Positions 1-5,987 of a stretch of DNA of 11,771 bases are shown here, one piece after another. The position numbers and the translations under genes were made by a program. Position 1 is the stretch's first letter. Each line of letters opens with the position of its first letter. Source of the stretch: Elusimicrobiota bacterium (GTDB lineage Bacteria > CAYTYR01 > UBA6262); contig PMCA01000019.1 in assembly GCA_003153935.1 (NCBI GenBank), positions 25,193-36,963 of the forward strand, written 5' to 3'. Below the pieces are notes generated by a model that saw nothing but the letters and a program-made list of their open reading frames with translations, ran no database searches and was not told the origin of the DNA.

Positions 1-1
1 C

Positions 2-724
2 TATGAGTTCCTCTGGCGGGAATATGAGAAGGCGCAAAAGGGTGAAAGCACCCCTGATTGCCAGCAATCCTGTTCCTCTTGCGGAGTTGACGGCTGCAAT
101 CTGGAGAGCTTCAGGAAGATCACTGAGCTGGCGGGAACCGCTAAACAAGTGCTGCAAAAGAAGACCATTTTAGCGCCTGTGCAGAAGGTCCGGCTGAAAT
201 TCGCTAAGAAGGGTGAGGCCAGATTTATCTCCCATCTGGATTTGATGGTCGCTTTTAACCGCGCTTTGCGCCGGGCCAAGATACCGCTTGCGTATTCACA
301 GGGATTTAACCCGCACCCGTCGATGTCTTTCGGCCCGCCTCTGGCCATAGGGTTCGAGAGCGATACGGAATTAGCAGATATTGAGTTGACGAATCATATG
401 GAATTAGGTAAAATAGTCAAAAGCCTGGTAAAAGAGACACCTCCGGGCTTGGAGATATTGGAAGCGCAACAGGTACCGGCGGTAGCCAAGTCGCTGATGG
501 CCAGCATTATCGGGGCCCTGTACTCGGTAAAAGTAGAAGGCGCTTTAGCGGTTGAGCTTCCGGTGGGTGTGCAGATCACTAATCAGCATGGGAATATAGT
601 AAATCTGTTAATGGAGCTGCCATTAGGGGAAAAGAACAAGAGGCCCGATAAAGTTTGTGCCGAAATATTAGCCCCCGGGTACAAAGTCTTGCAAATAAAA
701 AGGATACAGTTCCTTTTTAAATAA
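2..724 (+). CDS. Radical SAM protein C-terminus fused to TIGR03936/DUF2344 domain (partial, 5' end outside window)
   Basis: The reading frame is open from base 2 to the TAA at 722-724 and gives about 240 visible residues; the start lies upstream of the window. Visible residues 20-32 hold a cysteine cluster (C20, C24, C27, C32), as seen at the end of TIGR03960-type radical SAM proteins. From about residue 50 the sequence matches the radical-SAM-linked TIGR03936/DUF2344 family, with the stretches KVRLKFAKKGEARFISHLDL and YSQGFNPHP. In many bacteria these two parts are separate adjacent genes; here they are one chain. The biochemical role of the family is not established. The RNase G/E gene follows after 27 bp, and this neighbour pairing is common, suggesting a shared role in RNA or ribosome metabolism. 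A GTG at 149 could be mistaken for the start, but the frame continues well upstream with family-like residues. Confidence 0.87.
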   Translation, partial: YEFLWREYEKAQKGESTPDCQQSCSSCGVDGCNLESFRKITELAGTAKQVLQKKTILAPVQKVRLKFAKKGEARFISHLDLMVAFNRALRRAKIPLAYSQGFNPHPSMSFGPPLAIGFESDTELADIELTNHMELGKIVKSLVKETPPGLEILEAQQVPAVAKSLMASIIGALYSVKVEGALAVELPVGVQITNQHGNIVNLLMELPLGEKNKRPDKVCAEILAPGYKVLQIKRIQFLFK

Positions 725-751
725 AAAGTTACAATATAGAATGGAGTTTAA

Positions 752-2038
752 ATGTTGAACGCGGTGAACAAAGAGTTTCTAATTGACGTAGGTAAGGAAC
801 TGGTCAGGGTCGGCATCCTGGAAAAGGGTATTTTGACCGACCTGATCATCGAGTATTTCCAGGACAGACACCTGGTAGGCAATCTTTACAAGGGCCGGGT
901 GAACGCTATCCTGCCCGGTATGCAAGCCGCTTTTGTCGATATCGGCATCGGCCGTGACGCTTTCCTGCCGTTGACCGAGCCGATAGACGATATTTTGGCA
1001 GACGAAGAGGGCGGAGCGGTGGTCGGCAAGCTCAAGAAAGTATTCAGGAAAGTGTTCCATGCTAAGAAACAACTGAAAAGGGGCCAGGAGATCCTGGTTC
1101 AGGTAACCAAGGACGCGGTCGGCAAGAAAGGGCCGCGCTTAACCACCAGTATCAGTATAACCGGTAGGAACCTGGTATATATGCCCACGGTCAACCATTT
1201 TGGCGTATCCAAGAAGATCGAGCACGGCAAGGAAAGGGTACGTCTGCGCACCATTGTCAAAAAAATCAAGAGCCATGGCTCGGGATTCATCGTTCGTACT
1301 GCCGGCGAAGGCAAGCCCCTGGAGGAATTCCAGGCCGAGGCCAAAGTCCTGGCCAGCATGTGGGAGAACATCAAGCACCGGGCGGCGGAATTGCCTATTT
1401 CCACCCTGGTTTATGAAGATCTGGACACGGTTTTGAAGGTAGTCAGGGATAATTACCTGCCAGGCGACAAGATCGTCATCAATTCTGATTTTGAATACCA
1501 GAAACTGATGGGTTTCGTGCAGTCCATGATACCCGCAGCCAGGGGGAAGATCCATCATTACCAGGATCGCAACCCGCTATTTGTCGCCCATGGCATTGAA
1601 CAGCAGATAGAGCAGGCCCTACAGCGCCGCGTCAAGCTCAAAAGCGGCGGCCATATTGTCATAGATGAAGCGGAAGCCCTGACAGCCATAGACGTTAATA
1701 CCGGTAAGTTCATCGGCACCCATAACCTGGAAGAGACCGTCTTCCGGACCAATCTGGAGGCCGCGGAAGAGGTTGCCAGGCAGGTGCGCCTGCGCTCCAT
1801 CGGCGGTATCATCATCGTTGACTTCATAGATATGGAATCCAGGAATCACCAGGACAGGGTGATGAAGACCTTTGAGAACGCATTCGCCACCGATAAAGCC
1901 AAAGTTAATATCATTCCCCTGACCGAGATCGGCCTGGTCGAGATGACCAGGAGACGCATGCGGCCGTCGCTGAGCAAGATACTGACTACCACCTGTCCGC
2001 ACTGCGGCGGGACCGGTTCTTTAAGGAAAAAAGCGTAA
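752..2038 (+). CDS. rng: Ribonuclease G/E family endoribonuclease
   Basis: Cytoplasmic Mg-dependent endoribonuclease that acts in rRNA maturation and mRNA decay. The 428-residue protein has the full catalytic half of the family: an S1 RNA-binding domain at about residues 35-135, then the RNase H-like and DNase I-like subdomains. The catalytic aspartates are visible at D314 (TAIDVNTGKF) and D357 (IIVDFIDM). The zinc-link cysteines C415 and C418 lie in CPHCGGTG near the C-terminus. It ends soon after the zinc link, so it is RNase G-like and lacks the long scaffold tail of enterobacterial RNase E; at 428 residues it is somewhat shorter than E. coli RNase G. The ATG at 752 has a GGAG 5 bp upstream (743-746); an ATG at 741 opens a frame that stops at once. 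It probably shares a transcript with the preceding radical SAM gene. The rplU that often follows in other genomes is not here. Confidence 0.97.
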   Translation: MLNAVNKEFLIDVGKELVRVGILEKGILTDLIIEYFQDRHLVGNLYKGRVNAILPGMQAAFVDIGIGRDAFLPLTEPIDDILADEEGGAVVGKLKKVFRKVFHAKKQLKRGQEILVQVTKDAVGKKGPRLTTSISITGRNLVYMPTVNHFGVSKKIEHGKERVRLRTIVKKIKSHGSGFIVRTAGEGKPLEEFQAEAKVLASMWENIKHRAAELPISTLVYEDLDTVLKVVRDNYLPGDKIVINSDFEYQKLMGFVQSMIPAARGKIHHYQDRNPLFVAHGIEQQIEQALQRRVKLKSGGHIVIDEAEALTAIDVNTGKFIGTHNLEETVFRTNLEAAEEVARQVRLRSIGGIIIVDFIDMESRNHQDRVMKTFENAFATDKAKVNIIPLTEIGLVEMTRRRMRPSLSKILTTTCPHCGGTGSLRKKA

Positions 2039-2050
2039 TTTTGAAAGACC

Positions 2051-2079
2051 TTGACAAAACGGTATTTCCTTGTTATATA
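2051..2079 (+). promoter_or_regulatory. Sigma70-type promoter with extended -10
   Basis: A perfect TTGACA (2051-2056), a 17-bp spacer and TATATA (2074-2079) are preceded by TG at 2071-2072, an extended -10 arrangement. Transcription would begin near 2086, just after rng, and run into the hairpin at 2116-2159 and the small gene at 2179. The match is strong, but the call rests on sequence alone. Confidence 0.72.
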
Positions 2080-2089
2080 TTAATTACAA

Positions 2090-2109
2090 TTTAACCAGCC
2101 ACGGTTAAA
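2090..2109. repeat. Inverted repeat TTTAACC/GGTTAAA near the transcription start
   Basis: TTTAACC (2090-2096) and GGTTAAA (2103-2109) form a perfect 7-bp inverted repeat around a 6-base loop, directly downstream of the predicted start site. It may be a small RNA hairpin or an operator. The core GGTTAA recurs in the palindrome at 2361-2375, which favours a shared protein-binding site, but this is inference. Confidence 0.4.
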
Positions 2110-2115
2110 AAAATT

Positions 2116-2159
2116 AAGTTACTACCATAGGTTGTTTATAGTGGTAACTTTATTTTTTT
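2116..2159 (+). terminator. Intrinsic terminator or attenuator in the leader of the 45-residue gene
   Basis: AAGTTACTAC (2116-2125) pairs over its full length with GTGGTAACTT (2141-2150), with one G-T pair, followed by a T-run at 2151-2159. It lies downstream of the promoter at 2051 and only about 20 bp before the ATG at 2179. It therefore cannot simply end the upstream gene; RNA from this promoter must pass through it, as in an attenuator. Confidence 0.6.
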
Positions 2160-2178
2160 AAGGAAAGCGAGCCACGAA

Positions 2179-2316
2179 ATGCCCAGGAAGAGGAAATCCT
2201 CAGCGGCAGCTCCGGAGTCCAGGGTTATATCCGAATTTGAGCAAATGCTGAATAAACTGAAGAAAGAAATGGAAGAAGACAAGAAGAACAGTTTCTTCAA
2301 GGTAGAAGAAGAATAA
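2179..2316 (+). CDS. Small charged hypothetical protein (45 aa)
   Basis: I do not recognise this protein. The ATG at 2179 opens a 45-codon frame ending in TAA at 2314-2316. The product begins with the basic stretch MPRKRK and continues into a Lys/Glu-rich part (about residues 19-45) that is likely one amphipathic or coiled-coil helix. It has no signal peptide, membrane segment or cysteine, so it is probably cytoplasmic. An AAGGA at 2160-2164 is a possible ribosome site, although its spacing is long. Support comes from context: it has its own strong promoter (2051-2079), a leader hairpin, and a second hairpin before the next gene at 2430. A nucleic-acid or protein partner is conceivable from the charge pattern but nothing shows it. 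It could also be a chance frame. Confidence 0.5.
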   Translation: MPRKRKSSAAAPESRVISEFEQMLNKLKKEMEEDKKNSFFKVEEE

Positions 2317-2360
2317 CCAGACTGTACGCCTGCAAAGGTAAATTCTTTCATGCAAAAAGG

Positions 2361-2375
2361 GGTTAATGATTAACC
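2361..2375. promoter_or_regulatory. Palindrome GGTTAAT-G-ATTAACC, possible operator
   Basis: A perfect 7-bp palindrome with a single central base lies just upstream of the hairpin at 2377 in the leader of the gene at 2430. The centre is too small for a full RNA stem-loop, so a dimeric DNA-binding protein site is the simpler reading. The same GGTTAA half-site occurs at 2090-2109. No regulator gene is visible in the window. Confidence 0.35.
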
Positions 2376-2376
2376 G

Positions 2377-2410
2377 AAGGTTGCCAAAACGGTATTTGGC
2401 AACCTTTTGT
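2377..2410 (+). terminator. Strong hairpin with T-run in front of the zinc-ribbon gene
   Basis: AAGGTTGCCAAA (2377-2388) and TTTGGCAACCTT (2395-2406) form a perfect 12-bp stem with a 6-base loop, followed by TTTTGTATTT. It ends about 20 bp before the ATG at 2430 and about 10 bp before the G-run that serves as ribosome site, too close for a promoter in between. It could terminate the small-gene transcript or act as an attenuator for 2430. Confidence 0.7.
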
Positions 2411-2429
2411 ATTTAGGGGGGAATATTAA

Positions 2430-3290
2430 ATGAAATGTCCAAAATGCGGCTATGATAACAAGGATGACGCCAACTGTTGCGACCTTTGCAAAGAGGTCCT
2501 GGGGGCGTCGGCGGTAAGAACAGGGGCGGTACCGGCATTTACTCGGCCTACATGGAAAAAAACTGCTGAAAAGACAGCTCCCGTGATAAGTGAAGGGCTT
2601 TCCGGCAAGGCAGCTATGAGTTATGGCTGGAACACCTTTTGGGACCATATCGGCGTATTTGTATCGAGCGGTATCCTCATAGGCATCCTTTCAATTGCAG
2701 GTAAGATGGTCGAGAAAATGGCCGATTCATTCTTTGGCATACTTATAATGGTGTTGTTTTACTATGTCAACTTTGCCATGGGTCTGGGTTTGGCCAAGAT
2801 ATGCCTGGATATCGTGGATGGGGAGGACGCAACATTTAATGATCTTTTCTCCCAATTTAACAGGAGTCTGCCCTATGCCATAGCTACCGTGTTGATCATG
2901 CTGATCGTGGCTACATCCATCGGGTTATCGACGTTCGGGATTATCGCTCTCGGTAAGATGGTAGGAATGCAGCCATTTGTTTATTTTCTTATGTTTTTAT
3001 TGGTCGTGGTAGTCGTAGCGATCATCCTGGTATTCAGCTTGCGCTTCTTTTTTATCTCCTATTTGATAGTGGATACCGATATAGACGCGTTCTCATCTAT
3101 CAAAGAAAGCTATAGACTTACCGAAGGTACTTTACCGGAGCTCTCTAATTTCCTCATGCTGATGTTCCTGGTCAATTTAGCCGGTCTCCTGTGCCTTGGT
3201 ATCGGCCTACTGGCCACCATTCCCGCCTCCAGGATCGCCACCGCGCACTTCTACCGCCAGCTAAAGAACAGGGCTGACCGAAGTGCTTAA
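2430..3290 (+). CDS. Zinc-ribbon polytopic membrane protein
   Basis: This 286-residue inner-membrane protein starts with a zinc ribbon (C3, C6, C17, C20; CPKCGYDNKDDANCCDLC), then a polar linker to about residue 58. The rest is hydrophobic, with about five or six membrane segments near residues 72-90, 102-125, 148-170, 180-210 and 240-265. The C-terminal stretch SYLIVDTDIDAFSSIKESYR resembles the DUF975/glycerophosphodiester phosphodiesterase membrane-domain type, in which an Asp is followed by an amphipathic helix beginning with Ser. Such proteins are of unknown function, often linked to envelope biogenesis. The ATG at 2430 follows a G-run (2416-2421) that serves as ribosome site. Its stop overlaps the next gene's GTG start by 8 bases, which implies translational coupling. 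A hairpin sits directly before its ribosome site. Confidence 0.8.
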   Translation: MKCPKCGYDNKDDANCCDLCKEVLGASAVRTGAVPAFTRPTWKKTAEKTAPVISEGLSGKAAMSYGWNTFWDHIGVFVSSGILIGILSIAGKMVEKMADSFFGILIMVLFYYVNFAMGLGLAKICLDIVDGEDATFNDLFSQFNRSLPYAIATVLIMLIVATSIGLSTFGIIALGKMVGMQPFVYFLMFLLVVVVVAIILVFSLRFFFISYLIVDTDIDAFSSIKESYRLTEGTLPELSNFLMLMFLVNLAGLLCLGIGLLATIPASRIATAHFYRQLKNRADRSA

Positions 3291-4266
3291 TAAATTAATG
3301 GAACTAAAATTGTCGCTTTTACAAAAGAGAATAATATTGGCTGTTTGGTTTGCCCTTTGCCTGATACTGTGGGTCTTTACTTTCCGTCTATTTGGCGCCA
3401 CTCTGATGTTCTTTGGTTGGATAGCTTACATATTCGATAATAGTTTTGTGCCATTGATCTGGAAAACTGTTTTGGGCGGGGTAGTCCTGTGCCTGCTGTT
3501 TATGGTATCCGAATTTACGAGTTATGAATTAGAGACCGCTTTCTCCCAGCCCTGCTGGTCACCGGATAGCAAGTATATAGCTTTTTACATGGAGAGGGAC
3601 TTGCACAGGAATCATCCGGCTATTTTCAGCGAGAACATGTCTACGAATATCTGGAAAAAATACTATCTCTGCACAATGGATCGTGATGGTAAGCTTCTTA
3701 AGGTGGTGAAGGAAACAAATAACAAGGGACGAGTATTATGGCCTGGTAATAACGCCATTGTTTATACTGAGGAAGAGCATGGGAATTCAGCGGCAAGCGG
3801 CATAGCCTACAAAATTCGGCCGGACAGCACAGGATTAGAGGAATTGTGGAAATGGGATGGGAATTCAGAATACCAGGATGTATACTGGCTTACGCCAAAT
3901 GAAGAATATCTCGTATTAGCGAAGTATATCGGTAAAGACCGTAAATTTTCAGTTTATGACAGGAAAGCCAACAAAATCACTAAAGAGTTATCATCCCCAG
4001 GGGTGCTTTATGGGGCATATAGGGACAATTCTATAGTCATCCGGGAGGGTTATAACCAGACTATTATATTTTTGGACACCCTAAAATACAAAGCCATGAA
4101 TTTAAGGCGAAAAGGGGCTGAAGATATCCTGCTAAACGGCTATAATCTGGGATGGATGTCTCCCGATCGCAGTATGAGCGCAAATGATGTATTTAAACAC
4201 TATAATGATGAACACGAGACTGACAGAAAGAAGCACAGTTACCTGTTGAATATCTTTTGGAAATAG
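3283..4266 (+). CDS. Membrane-anchored PD40 (TolB-like) beta-propeller protein
   Basis: The 327-residue product has two hydrophobic stretches near the N-terminus (about residues 18-50 and 58-76), then a soluble part that is probably periplasmic. The motif CWSPDSKYIAFYM (91-103) is a clear PD40/WD40-like strand pair as in TolB, followed by YYLCTMDRDGK. Later blades are more diverged (about 200-215 and 288-300). The role is unknown; TolB-type propellers bind proteins at the envelope. It overlaps the zinc-ribbon gene by 8 bases; an in-frame ATG at 3298 is an alternative start. It shares the phrase YYLCTM plus a PD40 motif with the gene at 5988, so the two are paralogs with different anchors. Its last 16 codons recur at 5115-5162. 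Confidence 0.72.
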   Translation: MLNKLMELKLSLLQKRIILAVWFALCLILWVFTFRLFGATLMFFGWIAYIFDNSFVPLIWKTVLGGVVLCLLFMVSEFTSYELETAFSQPCWSPDSKYIAFYMERDLHRNHPAIFSENMSTNIWKKYYLCTMDRDGKLLKVVKETNNKGRVLWPGNNAIVYTEEEHGNSAASGIAYKIRPDSTGLEELWKWDGNSEYQDVYWLTPNEEYLVLAKYIGKDRKFSVYDRKANKITKELSSPGVLYGAYRDNSIVIREGYNQTIIFLDTLKYKAMNLRRKGAEDILLNGYNLGWMSPDRSMSANDVFKHYNDEHETDRKKHSYLLNIFWK

Positions 4267-4277
4267 AAGCCGACGCT

Positions 4278-4298
4278 AAAAGTAAAGACCTGACCCCA
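4278..4298 (+). repeat. Left REP-like inverted repeat
   Basis: The core AAAGACCTGACCCCA begins 11 bp after the stop codon of the PD40 gene. Its inverted partner is at 5093-5114. The two bracket the lipoprotein gene. Confidence 0.6.
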
Positions 4299-4316
4299 TG
4301 CTTAGATAATACTTGC

Positions 4317-4344
4317 TTGACAAATTCTTACTTTGTGTTAATCT
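4317..4344 (+). promoter_or_regulatory. Probable promoter of the lipoprotein gene
   Basis: TTGACA (4317-4322) is followed after 16 bp by TAATCT (4339-4344). The -35 is perfect; the -10 matches only the key first A and final T. It lies inside the inverted-repeat pair and 45 bp before the GTG start, so the unit would carry its own promoter. Confidence 0.45.
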
Positions 4345-4388
4345 TTTAATAAAATTCCATTCAATTATAGAAGAAAGGGATAACCATC

Positions 4389-5063
4389 GTGCTTAGATCT
4401 AGAATTTATTTATGTCTACTTGGAATATTGTTACTATCTGGCTGTCATAAACATAATGAAGTGGCGGGAGGAGATATAGATTCGCCTGTCTTTACATCGA
4501 TTAATGTAGATAATATAACTTCTGGTTCTGCTCGGATAAACTGGGTGGTATCTGAAGACTGCAGTATGACCGTAGATTATGGCACTTCTACTGTCTTTGG
4601 CGCGGAAATTGAGCGAACTAGTGCCGCGATTTCCGGGAACGTTGACTTAACCGGTCTAAGTGAAGGCGCTACTTATTATTACCAGTTGACGGCAAAAGAT
4701 AGCGCCGCCAATATAACTGTTTCCAGTAGTAATTCTTTCCATACGATTATGACCAGTGGATCGGTGTGCTCTGTGCAACCGCAAAATGCTGCTTTGCACT
4801 TTGGAGAATCAGTTACAATTAATGCTACCGCTACTGACTCTGATAATTATAATCATAATGCTGATGTGCAGTGGACTTTAGAGAACGCGCAATTGACAGG
4901 ACCTTCTGACCCGGCTATCGGTTCAATTAATACTAATTCAGGAGGGACAGTGGTTTTTACCGCAGGTAATATGGCTAGCAGGGTATATTTAGAGGCTCTA
5001 TATATGCCGACTGGTAAAGCTGTCGGTGTTAAAGCTACCGTGAGGATAGACGTGACTCCTTAA
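4389..5063 (+). CDS. Lipoprotein with fibronectin type III-like domain
   Basis: The 224-residue protein starts with a lipoprotein signal peptide: basic N-terminus, hydrophobic core and lipobox LSGC with the lipidated Cys at residue 19. No Asp follows the Cys (HKH does), so outer-membrane sorting is plausible. Residues 31-120 form a fibronectin III-like beta-sandwich (INWVVSEDCSMTVDYGT and TGLSEGATYYYQLTAKD are typical strands). Residues about 126-222 look like a second Ig-like beta domain. There is no catalytic signature; an adhesion or scaffold role is the best guess. The GTG at 4389 has AGGGA 8 bp upstream. The gene is monocistronic, with its own promoter at 4317, and is flanked by REP-like inverted repeats, so it may have arrived separately from its neighbours. 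Confidence 0.78.
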   Translation: MLRSRIYLCLLGILLLSGCHKHNEVAGGDIDSPVFTSINVDNITSGSARINWVVSEDCSMTVDYGTSTVFGAEIERTSAAISGNVDLTGLSEGATYYYQLTAKDSAANITVSSSNSFHTIMTSGSVCSVQPQNAALHFGESVTINATATDSDNYNHNADVQWTLENAQLTGPSDPAIGSINTNSGGTVVFTAGNMASRVYLEALYMPTGKAVGVKATVRIDVTP

Positions 5064-5078
5064 TATTTTAATATTAAG
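5059..5078. repeat. 20-bp AT-rich palindrome over the lipoprotein stop codon
   Basis: CTTAATATT (5059-5067), TT, AATATTAAG (5070-5078) is a perfect inverted repeat spanning the stop codon. It is nearly all A/T and lacks a following T-run, so it is a weak candidate for a terminator. It may protect the 3' end or be chance in AT-rich DNA. Confidence 0.35.
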
Positions 5079-5092
5079 AAAATAATAAATAC

Positions 5093-5114
5093 TGGGGTCA
5101 GGCCCTTTAGTTTT
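5093..5114 (-). repeat. Right REP-like inverted repeat
   Basis: TGGGGTCAGG at 5093-5102, followed by CCCTTTAG, is the inverted partner of 4278-4298. It directly abuts the relic of a PD40 gene at 5115. Confidence 0.58.
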
Positions 5115-5162
5115 ACTGATAGAAAGAAGCATAGTTACCTATTGAATATCTTTTGGAAATAG
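5115..5162 (+). pseudogene. 3'-terminal relic of a PD40-protein paralog (last 16 codons)
   Basis: These 48 bp match 4219-4266, the end of the PD40 gene at 3283, with only three differences. In the gene's frame both encode TDRKKHSYLLNIFWK and a TAG stop. All three differences are third-position synonymous changes (GAC/GAT, CAC/CAT, CTG/CTA). This points to the tail of a once functional paralog rather than a fresh target-site copy. Everything upstream of these codons is missing and is replaced by the lipoprotein unit, whose right repeat ends at the preceding base. It has no start codon and should not be expressed as a gene. Confidence 0.75.
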
Positions 5163-5250
5163 CCTTGACAAATAAGGGGTTTCTGGTGCCCAGAGCCAGT
5201 CATTAAGTTGCCATTAGGAATCTACATTCTGGCAGCTTTTTTTATTTAAA
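5163..5250 (+). repeat. Leader repeat, copy 1 (promoter -10 deleted)
   Basis: This stretch matches 7912-8060 closely: a TTGACA block with TTTCTGG, then GAGCCAGTCATTAAGTTGCC and the hairpin. It lacks about 64 bp present in copy 2 (about 7936-7999), which hold the TATATT -10 box, the start site and the 5' half of the leader. The junction sits on a short shared GT. The -35 here (5165-5170) therefore has no partner -10. The hairpin part still precedes the LolA-like gene. Confidence 0.7.
5205..5243 (+). terminator. Hairpin with T-run in front of the LolA-like gene
   Basis: AAGTTGCCA (5205-5213) pairs with TGGCAGCTT (5230-5238; one G-T pair), followed by a run of T to 5243. It ends 20 bp before the ATG at 5263, leaving room only for the ribosome site. 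It could end transcription from the lipoprotein unit or act as an attenuator for 5263. It is nearly identical to the hairpin at 8018-8056. Confidence 0.65.
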
Positions 5251-5262
5251 AAGAGGAGAAAA

Positions 5263-5979
5263 ATGAAAAAAATAATAGTTCTGATGACGATGCTGATGAT
5301 GGTAGGGGTAAATGCTTATGCGGATCCTACGCCGGAGCAGATACTACAGAAAGTTTCTGATATGGGAGTACGTATAATTGACATGAAAGCAAATATTGTT
5401 AACACCGCTACCCTGAAAAAGGCTGGGCAGCCTGAGCAGATTATTGGTCAATACAATAGAGTTTACTATCAGAAAAAGCCAAATAAATTAAAAGTAGATA
5501 ATCCTTTGGATGGTTCCTTTTATATTATAAATGGTGATAAGTTATATCTCAAAGAGGCTGGAAAAGATTTGGTAGAAACTCCTAATAATGAGTCATATAT
5601 GAGTCAAATGGACTATATATATAATTTGCCGACATTTATTGCAAACAATGAAATAATAATAGATAGCCAATTTGTTAAAGACGGTTCCCAGTACTACGTT
5701 GTAAAGGCCATTCCAAAAGCAACCCCAAAGCCATATAATGACATGCTCCTAACAGTAAATTATGATCAAGGAACGATATCAAAAATGGAACTATATAACC
5801 TAGGTAATGAAATTGTTCTTTCAAATGAATCGTTGGAATTCACTACCATCGATAGTATTTCTATCCCAAGCAAAACACAGGAAACCAAATACTATGCGGA
5901 TGCCACGGTGGTCACAAATGTTCAGTATAGTAATATTCAATTAAATAAGGGATTAGATGATTCAATATTTACCCCATAG
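5263..5979 (+). CDS. LolA-fold outer-membrane lipoprotein-sorting-like protein
   Basis: The 238-residue exported protein has a signal peptide with likely cleavage after NAYA (residue 20). The mature part reads as the LolA/LolB-like fold: an opening helix (PTPEQILQKVSDMG), then alternating strands (ANIVNTATLKK, GQYNRVYYQKKPNKLKVD, SFYIINGDKLYL) ending in TVVTNVQYSNIQLNKGLDDS. LolA carries lipoproteins across the periplasm. This member lies outside a lol operon and may be a relative with another client, possibly the lipoprotein at 4389, although that is inference. It resembles the 'outer membrane lipoprotein-sorting protein' group rather than canonical E. coli LolA. The ATG at 5263 has GAGGAG at 5253-5258. 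The ribosome site of the next gene overlaps its stop codon, so the pair is coupled. Confidence 0.78.
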   Translation: MKKIIVLMTMLMMVGVNAYADPTPEQILQKVSDMGVRIIDMKANIVNTATLKKAGQPEQIIGQYNRVYYQKKPNKLKVDNPLDGSFYIINGDKLYLKEAGKDLVETPNNESYMSQMDYIYNLPTFIANNEIIIDSQFVKDGSQYYVVKAIPKATPKPYNDMLLTVNYDQGTISKMELYNLGNEIVLSNESLEFTTIDSISIPSKTQETKYYADATVVTNVQYSNIQLNKGLDDSIFTP

Positions 5980-5987
5980 GAGGATGA

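Larger units (their letters stand above)
4278..5114. mobile_element. Possible non-autonomous unit: lipoprotein gene between REP-like inverted repeats
   Basis: The left repeat (4278-4298) and right repeat (5093-5114) are imperfect inverted copies sharing CTGACCCC and an adjoining TAAAG block, with one substitution, one indel and one or two further changes. This GACCTGACCCC-type motif is, to my knowledge, frequently found next to REP-associated tyrosine transposase genes. The unit carries its own promoter and one lipoprotein gene but no transposase. A RAYT gene is present about 2 kb downstream, although its own repeats differ. Movement as a unit is inference. Confidence 0.42.

Noticed and set aside
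2320-2410. A second GEMM-like riboswitch (GCAAAGG...GCAAAAAGG...GGTTGCC)
   Set aside because: It has scattered GCAAA strings, but no GNRA-capped P1b, no GACGCAAAGC and no P1 closing pairing. It was kept only as a hairpin plus palindrome.
4219-5162. The 48-bp direct repeats as a transposon target-site duplication
   Set aside because: All three differences are synonymous in the PD40 frame and the repeats do not directly flank both ends of the inverted-repeat unit. A paralog relic explains this better.
5165-5188. Promoter in front of the LolA-like gene
   Set aside because: TTGACA is present, but at the right spacing there is only TGCCCA. The -10 seen in the second copy of the repeat has been deleted.
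5205-5243. Integron attC-like recombination sites for the repeated hairpins
   Set aside because: There are no GTTRRRY/RYYYAAC core pairs with conserved spacing and no integrase gene. The stem-plus-T-run form fits terminators better.
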